Source of the DNA: Actinomycetaceae bacterium
GTDB lineage: Bacteria > Actinomycetota > Actinomycetes > Actinomycetales > Actinomycetaceae
DNA length: 35,274 nt
Reading direction: 5' to 3'
Assembly (NCBI GenBank): GCA_028724905.1
Contig: JAQYTG010000014.1
Coordinates: 1 to 35,274, forward strand
Shown: piece after piece, positions 23,770-30,980 of the stretch
Position numbering within the stretch: the first letter of the stretch is position 1
Layout of the letters: every line of letters begins with the position of its first letter
Notes under the pieces: model-generated
The model's input: only the letters and a program-made list of their open reading frames with translations
The model's database searches: none
Told to the model about the DNA's origin: nothing
Translations under genes and position numbers: made by a program

Positions 23770-23806
23770 CCAGAGCTAACGCCTGTAGAGCTTGTGCGGG
23801 GAATCG

Positions 23807-23892
23807 GTGAAGCGGTGTCAGTGAAGTGACGTTAGTGAGCTGATGCCAGTGAAACTGGTGCAAGTGAAACTGGCATCAGTAGGTCTGGTTGC
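23807..23892. repeat. 14-15-bp degenerate tandem array (6 units)
   Basis: Units start at 23807, 23821, 23835, 23849, 23864 and 23879: GTGAAGCGGTGTCA, GTGAAGTGACGTTA, GTGAGCTGATGCCA, GTGAAACTGGTGCAA, GTGAAACTGGCATCA and GTAGGTCTGGTTGC. It begins 37 bp after ettA. It resembles the 16-bp array upstream of ilvE (ATGAGAATGCCA-type units), so the two may share origin or a bound factor. Confidence 0.8.
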
Positions 23893-23950
23893 GCATTGTT
23901 TGGTAGCGCATGGATCTGGCATCGGCAGATATGCCGCCAGCGGGGCAGAA

Positions 23951-24181
23951 ATGAAAGTGCAAACGATGAACGAAATACTCTACAATGTGTTGTCTACAGG
24001 AGTGATTGTAGCTGCTGCCATCTTCACTCTTGCCCTGCTGATTGCGATAATCTGGATGATCGTCAAGTGGCGCTCGCCGGAAGTGCAAGATCTGGATGCC
24101 CCAGTGAGGCAGTATCTGCTTGACGATGAGCAGCTTGTTAGTTATCGCGGTCATGCCCACGATGAGGGCGAGGGCGAATGA
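23951..24181 (+). CDS. Small single-pass membrane protein
   Basis: I do not recognise this protein of about 76 residues. It has a short polar N-terminus, one strong membrane helix (about 14-37, VLSTGVIVAAAIFTLALLIA...), then a basic residue at the boundary (MIVKWRSPE) and an acidic cytoplasmic tail ending HDEGEGE. The frame opens earlier at 23843, but those codons lie in the 14-bp tandem array, so I place the start at ATG 23951, preceded by GCGGGG. ATG 23966 is also possible. It may be read with ettA or alone. It meets tesB head-on across a hairpin. Confidence 0.6.
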   Translation: MKVQTMNEILYNVLSTGVIVAAAIFTLALLIAIIWMIVKWRSPEVQDLDAPVRQYLLDDEQLVSYRGHAHDEGEGE

Positions 24182-24187
24182 TTATTG

Positions 24188-24212
24188 AGGACATCGGTTA
24201 GAGTGATGTCCT
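24188..24212. terminator. Hairpin between convergent small membrane protein and tesB
   Basis: AGGACATC (24188-24195) and GATGTCCT (24205-24212) are exact inverted copies with a 9-nt loop. They sit in the 37-bp gap between two convergent genes and could serve both. Confidence 0.6.
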
Positions 24213-24218
24213 AGGCGT

Positions 24219-25118
24219 TTAATGTACGCTGCGAGTGCGTACCATGCCCTCTTGAGCCATAGAAGCGATGTGCACGCCGTCTTGAAAATAGCGGGCGACT
24301 GAGAGGCCTCGGCCACCTTGGGCGGAGGGTGACGTGAGTTCTGCGAGCACCCAACGGCTCATATCGACGTCACGATGCCACCAGATAGCATGGTCGAGTG
24401 TGGCTAAAGAGATGTCTTTGCTGAGCCAATACATACCGTGTGCGCGCATCACTGGTTCAAGCATGAATTGGTCGGTGGCGTAGGCGAGCATCGCACGGTG
24501 TAAAAGTTGCGAAGAATGCTCAGGCATGGGAGAGCGCAGCCGAAACCAGATGAGCGTGCTCGGGCTTGGATCTTTTTGTGGGCGAATCCAAATAGGACCA
24601 TCCACGTGCCGTATATCGACTGCGTTCGTACTGTTCATTCTGCGTGCATCGGGGATATCGAGAGCGGCAAAGAAATCGACCGAGCTGGGAAGCGTCTGCG
24701 GATCGGGGGCTTGTGGCATCTGCGATTCATGCTCGACGCCAGGTTGTACTTCCTGAAAGGACGCCCGAGCCGAAAAAATTTGCAGATCTTTTTGGTATGC
24801 AATTACTCGTCGAGTAGAAAACGAGCGCGAATCGAGGAGATCTTGCACCTCAAAGCGAGTGGGAATCTGCATATCGCCAGAGCGCAAAAAGGCAGCAGTG
24901 ATTGAATGAATGCATCGATGTGCTAGTTTCCCTTGCAGCGTGGCTCCTGCCGCCAACACTGCCTGAGCAAATACCTGGCCTCCATATACGCGGTTGGTAA
25001 ATTGGCGTAAATTCGAGCCCTCAAAGGTGTGGTCGCTCAGTATTTTCATCCGCAATGTGCCCAGCACGGTGGCCAGCGGTTCTTCTTCCGTCACAGGAAC
25101 TGGCAAGAAACTATCCAT
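24219..25118 (-). CDS. tesB: Acyl-CoA thioesterase II
   Basis: A 299-residue double-hotdog thioesterase that hydrolyses acyl-CoA to free fatty acid and CoA. First hotdog: NRVYGGQVFAQAVLAAG, then VQDLLDSRSFSTRRVIAYQKDLQIFSARASFQ. Second hotdog: HRAMLAYATDQFMLEP with the catalytic Asp, HAIWWHRDVDMSRWVLAEL with the HxxH/D-W pattern, and the conserved closing SAQGGRGLSVARYFQDG(VH)IASMAQEGMVR. The frame stays open to 25496 opposite malQ, but GGAGGA 5 nt before ATG 25118 sets the start. It diverges from malQ over 78 bp and has no lipid-metabolism neighbours, so context adds little. Confidence 0.93.
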   Translation of the reverse strand: MDSFLPVPVTEEEPLATVLGTLRMKILSDHTFEGSNLRQFTNRVYGGQVFAQAVLAAGATLQGKLAHRCIHSITAAFLRSGDMQIPTRFEVQDLLDSRSFSTRRVIAYQKDLQIFSARASFQEVQPGVEHESQMPQAPDPQTLPSSVDFFAALDIPDARRMNSTNAVDIRHVDGPIWIRPQKDPSPSTLIWFRLRSPMPEHSSQLLHRAMLAYATDQFMLEPVMRAHGMYWLSKDISLATLDHAIWWHRDVDMSRWVLAELTSPSAQGGRGLSVARYFQDGVHIASMAQEGMVRTRSVH

Positions 25119-25146
25119 CCGAATCCTCCGATTTAATTTCTCGATA

Positions 25147-25194
25147 TTCGCTGGTTGAGTACCATTGAATATAAATTCCGTTAAAGGAGAGAGA
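25147..25194 (+). promoter_or_regulatory. Probable malQ promoter and RBS
   Basis: TTCGCT (25147-25152), 17 bp spacer, TATAAA (25170-25175), then AAAGGAGAGAGAG just before ATG 25197. The -10 is good, the -35 weak. It lies in the 78-bp gap shared with divergent tesB. Confidence 0.5.
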
Positions 25195-25196
25195 GT

Positions 25197-27512
25197 ATGT
25201 CTAATCTGGAGCCTAGCGCGCATAGCCCTCAATTGCCTAGCCGAGCTCAGCTGATACATCTCGCAGATGCCTATGGTATCGCTCACGAATACTGGGAAGT
25301 GAATGGAACTCACCATGAGGCGGATGATTCCACTTTGATGCGGGTGTTGGCAGCAATGGGCGTTGATGCCAGCACTGAGGATGCAGTTCATGCAGCTTTG
25401 CGCGACGTCGATGAGCGCGAATGGCGCAGAGTACTCCCAGAATGTGCTGTCTATATGAGTGACGCCGGTGGGGTGATTCACGCACACGTGCCCCACGGGT
25501 GGAATGTCACAGTTTCTATAGAGCTGGAGCCTGGCGAGTACGGTGAAGCTGCGCAGATTGAGCTAGAACAGATTGAAGATTTTACCGAGCCGAGAGAGAT
25601 TGACGGCGCACTCGTAGGGCAAGCAGCTTTCAACGTGCCAGTGGGATTGCCCTTGGGATACCACCGTGCACTCGCGCAGGTGTGGCATGACGCTGAGAAT
25701 TTTTGTGCTGCTAGCGAGAAATATACTGCAAGCTCATCTCTCATCAGCGTACCTCGACGAGTGGAGGGTGATGTAGCTTCTCAAGCGGACGGCGCAGATC
25801 AGGGCGGGCATAGCCGCTCATGGGGAATGATGATCCAGCTCTATTCGGTGCGCTCGCGTTCTTCGTGGGGAATTGGTGATCTGCAGGATTTAGCCGATCT
25901 TAGCCGGATATTCGGCGCCGATGGAGCAGATTTCGTACTGATTAATCCGCTGCACGCTGGTGAACCTGTGGGGCATATGCAGCCGTCGCCCTATCTACCG
26001 GTGAGCCGGCGCTTTTTCAACCCGATCTATATCCGCCCAGAGGCCATTCCTGAATGGGAGCGTCTCGATCATGAGGTGCAAGAGCGGGTGACGGCGCTCG
26101 CAGCTGGCGTCAAGGCGCAGTCGGTGCGCAATGAACTCATTGATCGAGATGCCGTGTGGAACGCCAAGCGCGCCGCTCTAAAGATGATTTTTACTGCCGG
26201 AAGAAAGCGGCGTCGGCAGCGAGAATTTTTGGACTTTTGCCACGAGCAAGGTAAAGGGCTTGAGGATTTTGCCCTGTGGTGCGCTCTGCTGGAATGCAAT
26301 CTTGCCGATAAAGGTGAATCCGCACACGGCGCGGAGGCTACTGAGTCTCATGAGTGTGAGGAAGTGAGTTTCCACGTGCCGTCACAAGACGGCGAGCTGA
26401 GCCCTGAACTCTCAGCCTGGCACGTGCCGCCTCTTGATTCTTCGCAGGTTGAGCAGGCTCGCATTGATCTAGCTGATCGCGTTGAATTTTGGATGTGGCT
26501 GCAGTGGATCATGGATGAGCAGCTCCAGCAGGCGCAAAAGGCTGCCCGTGAGGCGGGAATGGCATACGGAATCTGCCACGATCTCGCTGTGGGGGTACAC
26601 CCGCATGGAGCAGATGTGTGGAGCCTTGCGGGGGCTTTCGCTACCGGCATGGAAGTGGGGGCGCCGCCAGATTTCTATAATCAGCAAGGGCAGAATTGGA
26701 GCCAGCCACCGTGGAATCCGGCAGCGCTCGCCCACATGGGGTATACACCAGTGCGAGATATGCTGCGCACGATTCTCAAGCACGCTGGGGCGCTCCGGCT
26801 CGATCACGTGATGGGGCTTTTCCGGCTGTATTGGATTCCGCAGGGGAACGCTGCCAGCGAGGGAACGTATGTGTACTTTAACTACGAAGCTATGCTGGGG
26901 ATAGTGCTGCTGGAAGCACATCGAGCCGGAGCTGTGGTCGTGGGCGAGGACCTGGGCACAGTGGAGCCTTGGATTCGCCAAGTGTTGCACGATCGCGGCA
27001 TCCTCGGCACCAGCGTATTTTGGTTTGAAAAACAAGAAGATGGATGGCCGCGAGAGCCAGGCCAGTACCGCCATGATGTACTAGCTACAGTGGATACTCA
27101 CGATCTGCCTCCTGCTGCCGGCTATTGGAAAGAGACGCACGTCGATCTGCGTGCCCGCTTAGGGTTGCTCACTGAGGGCGAAGAACACGCTCGCAGTGCC
27201 GCGCGCTATGAACGAGAACAGGTCTTAGCTAGACTACGCGAACACCAGCTCATCGGAGAGAATCCGAGTGATCAGGAGATAATTGAGGCGCTGCACGCAT
27301 ACGTATGTCGCACGCCGAGCCAGCTGGTAGGGGTCAATCTCACCGATGCGGTGGGGGAGGAGCGCACCCAAAATCAACCAGGTACGAGCGACGAATATCC
27401 CAACTGGCGTATCCCTCTCGCAGATGGCAGTGGGCGGCTGGTGATGGTAGAAGAGCTGGCCAGCAACGAGAGATATCGCTCGCTGATCCGAGTCATCACT
27501 GACAATATCTGA
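25197..27512 (+). CDS. malQ: 4-alpha-glucanotransferase (amylomaltase), GH77
   Basis: A 771-residue cytoplasmic disproportionating enzyme that transfers maltodextrin segments between alpha-1,4-glucans. Residues 1 to about 200 form the N-terminal beta-rich extension found in actinobacterial and plant DPE2-like forms; GH77 begins around WGMMIQLYSVRSRSSWGIGDL. Catalytic sites: nucleophile Asp in RLDHVMG (near 533), acid/base Glu in VVGEDLGT (near 582) and the third Asp in TVDTHDLP (near 633). A stretch of about 40 residues (about 377-415, Glu/His/Ser-rich) looks like a lineage-specific insertion, but I cannot align it. The AAAGGAGAG RBS fixes the start. It may use sugars from the transporter 15 kb upstream, which is speculation. 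Confidence 0.95.
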   Translation: MSNLEPSAHSPQLPSRAQLIHLADAYGIAHEYWEVNGTHHEADDSTLMRVLAAMGVDASTEDAVHAALRDVDEREWRRVLPECAVYMSDAGGVIHAHVPHGWNVTVSIELEPGEYGEAAQIELEQIEDFTEPREIDGALVGQAAFNVPVGLPLGYHRALAQVWHDAENFCAASEKYTASSSLISVPRRVEGDVASQADGADQGGHSRSWGMMIQLYSVRSRSSWGIGDLQDLADLSRIFGADGADFVLINPLHAGEPVGHMQPSPYLPVSRRFFNPIYIRPEAIPEWERLDHEVQERVTALAAGVKAQSVRNELIDRDAVWNAKRAALKMIFTAGRKRRRQREFLDFCHEQGKGLEDFALWCALLECNLADKGESAHGAEATESHECEEVSFHVPSQDGELSPELSAWHVPPLDSSQVEQARIDLADRVEFWMWLQWIMDEQLQQAQKAAREAGMAYGICHDLAVGVHPHGADVWSLAGAFATGMEVGAPPDFYNQQGQNWSQPPWNPAALAHMGYTPVRDMLRTILKHAGALRLDHVMGLFRLYWIPQGNAASEGTYVYFNYEAMLGIVLLEAHRAGAVVVGEDLGTVEPWIRQVLHDRGILGTSVFWFEKQEDGWPREPGQYRHDVLATVDTHDLPPAAGYWKETHVDLRARLGLLTEGEEHARSAARYEREQVLARLREHQLIGENPSDQEIIEALHAYVCRTPSQLVGVNLTDAVGEERTQNQPGTSDEYPNWRIPLADGSGRLVMVEELASNERYRSLIRVITDNI

Positions 27513-27640
27513 GGGAATATGGATCATTGCCGGATGCGGAGATTCGGGTGCCTGATGCGTGCATTGCGCACGTATAGGCAATGGATAGCCGCAGGCGTGG
27601 TAGTTAGGCACACCGCATGATCTAGGCCGTTGAGAAAGCC

Positions 27641-27703
27641 GCTCAAAGGCCGCGCGCTCAAAGGGCGGCGCTTGAATGAGCTGAAGGCGCTGAAAGGCGG
27701 CAG
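27641..27703. repeat. About 15-bp degenerate array
   Basis: GCTCAAAGGCCGCGC (27641-27655), GCTCAAAGGGCGGC (27656-27669), a longer diverged copy (27670-27688) and GCTGAAAGGCGGCAG (27689-27703). It leads straight into the hairpin at 27721, whose GGTAAGGCGGCGG arm resembles the same unit. Confidence 0.6.
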
Positions 27704-27720
27704 TGCGACGTTAAAGCGGT

Positions 27721-27774
27721 GATGGTAAGGCGGCGGTTTCCAGCATTTGGGCTGGAGACCGCCGCCTTACCATC
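27721..27774. terminator. 24-bp hairpin between convergent malQ and pepN
   Basis: GATGGTAAGGCGGCGG opens the left arm (27721-27744) and the right arm (27751-27774) is its inverted copy, with one G-U pair in 24 and a 6-nt loop (ATTTGG). AATTTTATT follows after GGC. It is the strongest hairpin in the window and probably ends transcription from both sides. Confidence 0.8.
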
Positions 27775-27988
27775 GGCAATTTTATTCACAAGTAATAGCT
27801 ACCTTAGCGGGTGGTGCTCCAACGGTTGCGGCTGGTTGCATAGCCGGCATAGCGTGAACAGCTGCACCCGTTGAGAGAGTCGCCGCCCTGCTGCGCTGTC
27901 GGCGCCCTGCCGCTGCTCGGCTTTCGCTTAGTTATCGTGGCCATCGGCACGTACTAGGCACTCTCTCAGTCGGGTGCGTACTCGGGCA

Positions 27989-30574
27989 CTACTCGGCATC
28001 GCGAGCCTGAGCGCGCTGAGCCCGCTGAGCCGTATCGAGCACCTCAGAAGCTAGACGCACCAAAGCTGGCGCAGCCTGCTCAGCATTCGCATCCATCCAG
28101 GCCTGCCCAATTTCTACCAGATCGACGCCAATAGCCTGCTCCAAGCCGGTGAGCTTGAGCGGGAAAGCGTGCTTAATCATGTTTTCGGCGATCTCCTTTG
28201 AGCGGTTTTGCCACTGGTTAGTGAGCTCGTCAAAATACCGCTGTGCGTATGGGGCGAGTATTTCTGGAGTGTTGGAGGTAAAGCCGAGAGCGCTCTGGCG
28301 TTGCACGGAGTTGATCGTCTCGCCATTGGTGATGCGATCCCAGGCGGCAGCAGCTTCCTCAGCTGTGGGGATGCCGGCTCGGGCGCGAGCCGCCTGCTCT
28401 TTGCCAGTTGCTGTGTTGTCTCTCTGATCGCGCTCTGCCTCGATATATTCCGCGTCCACTGCGCCCAACTGCGCCAGACGCTGAATCACTGCCCAGCGCA
28501 TACCAGGATCCATGGCCAACCCATCGGGAGCCGCGGAGCCCGCCGAGCTGTGATCGAGCCAGCTGGTGATCCAGGCGATCTGCTCGTCCGTATGAGCTAT
28601 GATGACGAAACTCTGCGCTAGTTGCAGCTGGCGGTCTGAGCCAGGTTCGGCGCTGCGCACCAGTTTTTCCAGCTCAGTTGCTACGTGCGCGCGAAGATCT
28701 ACACGGCGATTCGGATGTGAATAGATATTCGCTGCCGTCAAGAGTTCGCTCAGCAGATAGCGCAGCACCGTCCCATGTGTCTCAGTCTTCAGCGCCCGCA
28801 GAGCGAGTGGTACGAAATCGTGAGCTGAAATTTCGGCGTCACGCAGCATATCCCAGGCTGAATCGAGCACCAGGGTGCGGGTGAGACGGTCTGAGAAATC
28901 ATTGATATGCTCGGCGGCGAATGCGAGAGAATCAGGGTCGAGGCGCACTTTAGCGTAGGCGAGATCGCCATCATTGACGACGATCACAGATGGCCGTGGA
29001 GATAGCCCAATGAGATCGGGGACGGCGGTGCGCTCGGCGTCAATATCGAGTTCAGTGCTAAAGACTCGCTCTAGAGTTCCCTCGGAGCTGAGATTGTATC
29101 CACCCACTCTGATGCGGTGTGGACGCAGTGAAGCGCGGCCATCTGATGTCTGAACAATATCAAAGGAGGTGATGGCACCGTCGTCACCCACCTCAATCTC
29201 AGGGGTGAGAGTGGTGATGCCTGCCTCCTCTAGCCACACTTTGCTCCAGGCTTTCAAATCGCGTCCCGAGGCTGCTTCAAGCTCCACGAGTAGATCGTGC
29301 AAAGTGGCGTTGCCCCAGGCTTTCTTTGCTAGGTATCGCTGTACGCCGGTGATGAAAGCATCCCATCCTACATAAGCCACTAGCTGCTGGAAAACGGATG
29401 CCCCTTTGCCATAGGTGATACCGTCAAAGTTCACCATCGTGTCTTCAAGATTGCGAATCTGCGCAGAAATAGGATGCGTCGAGGGAAGTTGATCCTGATC
29501 TTGCGCCCACACTTTCTCCGCCACGTTGAACGTGATCCACGCCTGCTTATACTTGGTGGCTTCGTTGGCGCATACGTGGCTCATAAATTCCGCAAACGAT
29601 TCATTGAGCCACAGGTCGTTCCACCACTTCATCGTGACCAGATCGCCAAACCACATATGAGCTAGCTCGTGCAAAATGGTGATGGCGCGGCGCTCAACGA
29701 GAGCCTGCGTGGGCTTGGAGACGAAGACGTAATTGTCTAGAATCGTCACGCAGCCAGGATGCTCCATTGCGCCCATGTTGTATTCAGGGACGAAGATCTG
29801 ATCGTATTTGCGGAACGGATAGGGCTGCTGAAAAGCCTCTTCATAGAATTCCATGCCCTGCTTAGTAATGTCCATCACTTCGTCGGCATCGAGATGCTCC
29901 ACAAGTGAGCGGCGGCAGTAAGCTCCCATAGGGATCACGCGGCCATCCACAGAGGTGTAACTGGATGTCGAGCCCTCGTATGGACCAGCTACCAGGCACG
30001 TGAGATAGCTTGAGATGCGCTCGGTAGGGCTGAACTCCCATCGGGCGACGCCATCTCGTACCGGCTGTGGCTCTGGCGTAGGGGAGACGGAAAAGACGCG
30101 CCAGCGATCAGGAGCCGTGATCGTAAACGTAAAAGTCGCTTTCAAATCTGGCTGCTCGAAAACGGCATACATACGCCGCGAATCGGGCACCTCAAATTGT
30201 GAATAGAGGTAGACTTCGCCATCAGCTGGATCTACTGCTCGATGCAGACCTTCACCGCTGTGAGAATAAACGCAGGTGGCGGCTACCTTGAGGGCGTTGT
30301 GCTCGCGCAGATTTGGCAGCTCAATGCGCGAATCGTGGAAAGCGCTCACGTCGAGCTGCTCGCCATTGAGCTCGATACTCTGCACCGACTGTGCAATAAG
30401 ATCAATAAAAGTGCTGGCACCAGGCGTGTTGGCGCTGAAATGTACAGTGGAAATTGAGGTGAATGTCTGCTCGCCGGTAGTCAGATCAAGCTCCACGTGA
30501 TAGCTCTCAGTGCTGATGAGTCCAGCGCGTTCTTCGGCTTCGATTTTTGTGAGGTTTTGGCCAGGCACGCTCAT
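27989..30574 (-). CDS. pepN: Aminopeptidase N, M1 family
   Basis: An 861-residue cytoplasmic zinc aminopeptidase. The zinc site is HELAHMWFGD (about 295) with the third ligand Glu in WLNESFAEF 18 residues on. The exopeptidase motif, normally GAMEN, reads GAMEH here (YNMGAMEHPGCVT). The C-terminal half is the ERAP1-like helical domain with Actinobacteria-type spacing. I start at ATG 30574 (MSVPGQNLTKIEAEERAGL), because actinobacterial homologues begin at this PGxNLTR-type position. The frame extends 20 codons further to 30634 with no RBS. AGAAAGG abuts ATG 30574, so initiation may be weak or leaderless. An M13 peptidase on the same strand lies 406 bp upstream; both handle peptides. Confidence 0.93.
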   Translation of the reverse strand: MSVPGQNLTKIEAEERAGLISTESYHVELDLTTGEQTFTSISTVHFSANTPGASTFIDLIAQSVQSIELNGEQLDVSAFHDSRIELPNLREHNALKVAATCVYSHSGEGLHRAVDPADGEVYLYSQFEVPDSRRMYAVFEQPDLKATFTFTITAPDRWRVFSVSPTPEPQPVRDGVARWEFSPTERISSYLTCLVAGPYEGSTSSYTSVDGRVIPMGAYCRRSLVEHLDADEVMDITKQGMEFYEEAFQQPYPFRKYDQIFVPEYNMGAMEHPGCVTILDNYVFVSKPTQALVERRAITILHELAHMWFGDLVTMKWWNDLWLNESFAEFMSHVCANEATKYKQAWITFNVAEKVWAQDQDQLPSTHPISAQIRNLEDTMVNFDGITYGKGASVFQQLVAYVGWDAFITGVQRYLAKKAWGNATLHDLLVELEAASGRDLKAWSKVWLEEAGITTLTPEIEVGDDGAITSFDIVQTSDGRASLRPHRIRVGGYNLSSEGTLERVFSTELDIDAERTAVPDLIGLSPRPSVIVVNDGDLAYAKVRLDPDSLAFAAEHINDFSDRLTRTLVLDSAWDMLRDAEISAHDFVPLALRALKTETHGTVLRYLLSELLTAANIYSHPNRRVDLRAHVATELEKLVRSAEPGSDRQLQLAQSFVIIAHTDEQIAWITSWLDHSSAGSAAPDGLAMDPGMRWAVIQRLAQLGAVDAEYIEAERDQRDNTATGKEQAARARAGIPTAEEAAAAWDRITNGETINSVQRQSALGFTSNTPEILAPYAQRYFDELTNQWQNRSKEIAENMIKHAFPLKLTGLEQAIGVDLVEIGQAWMDANAEQAAPALVRLASEVLDTAQRAQRAQARDAE

Positions 30575-30980
30575 CCTTTCTCGATGTATTTCGTCATTTG
30601 TTCTAGCATACGCTGATGTGTGCGCCAGCCACACATTTTCAGATCCTCAGCTGAGGGGGGCGGCAGTCTTGAGAGAGGGCAGCAGTCCTCAGCTAAGTGG
30701 GCATCGGTTCTCTACTAAGTGGACGTTCATTCTGCGCTGAGTGAGACGTTCCTTCTGCTCTGCTAAAACATCAGCTTTCCGCTGGGGGGGGGCATTCTTG
30801 AGGATCTGGAGCCTGCACTTGGGGAATACTACGCTCTCGTTGCTCGCTAAACCCTCGCATTCCTAGTGCCGTCGCTGTGCGCCGGTGCTTGCGCTGCGTC
30901 GCCAGCACTCAAGTGTTTCCTCGATGCTCTCCTTGTTCCGTCGTCACCGCCTAGCTGCCGTCGCAGATATGCACCTGTCG
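30575..30980. other. Intergenic region between M13 peptidase and pepN
   Basis: A 406 bp gap between two minus-strand genes. The part next to pepN holds the 22-bp array (30644-30797), with G-runs of six (30655-30660) and nine (30784-30792). The remainder (30800-30980) has no supported gene. ATATGCACC occurs twice near 30969 and 30989, the second copy inside the end of the M13 peptidase gene. Confidence 0.55.
30644..30797. repeat. 22-bp degenerate tandem array (7 units)
   Basis: Unit starts: 30644, 30667, 30686, 30708, 30730, 30753 and 30775, with lengths 23, 19, 22, 22, 23, 22 and 23. Typical units open TCCTCAGCTAAGTGGGCA or TTCTCTACTAAGTGGACG, giving about TTCTCNGCTRAGTGGRCRTTC. About two helical turns per unit means every copy faces the same side of the DNA. 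It lies in the presumed promoter region of pepN. Confidence 0.75.

Larger units (their letters stand above)
27513..27988. other. Intergenic region between convergent malQ and pepN
   Basis: A 476 bp gap without a supported gene. It holds a degenerate array of about 15-bp units (27641-27703), a 24-bp hairpin (27721-27774), and beyond that a diverged pair of about 20 bp (GTCGCCGCCCTGCTGCG and GTCGGCGCCCTGCCGCTG, about 27890-27930). Confidence 0.55.

Noticed and set aside
23843..23950. N-terminal extension of the small membrane protein
   Set aside because: These codons lie largely in the 14-15-bp tandem array, whose period is not a multiple of 3, so a coding role is unlikely.
25119..25496. N-terminal extension of the thioesterase opposite malQ
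   Set aside because: The open frame is a shadow of malQ; GGAGGA before ATG 25118 and the family length fix the shorter form.
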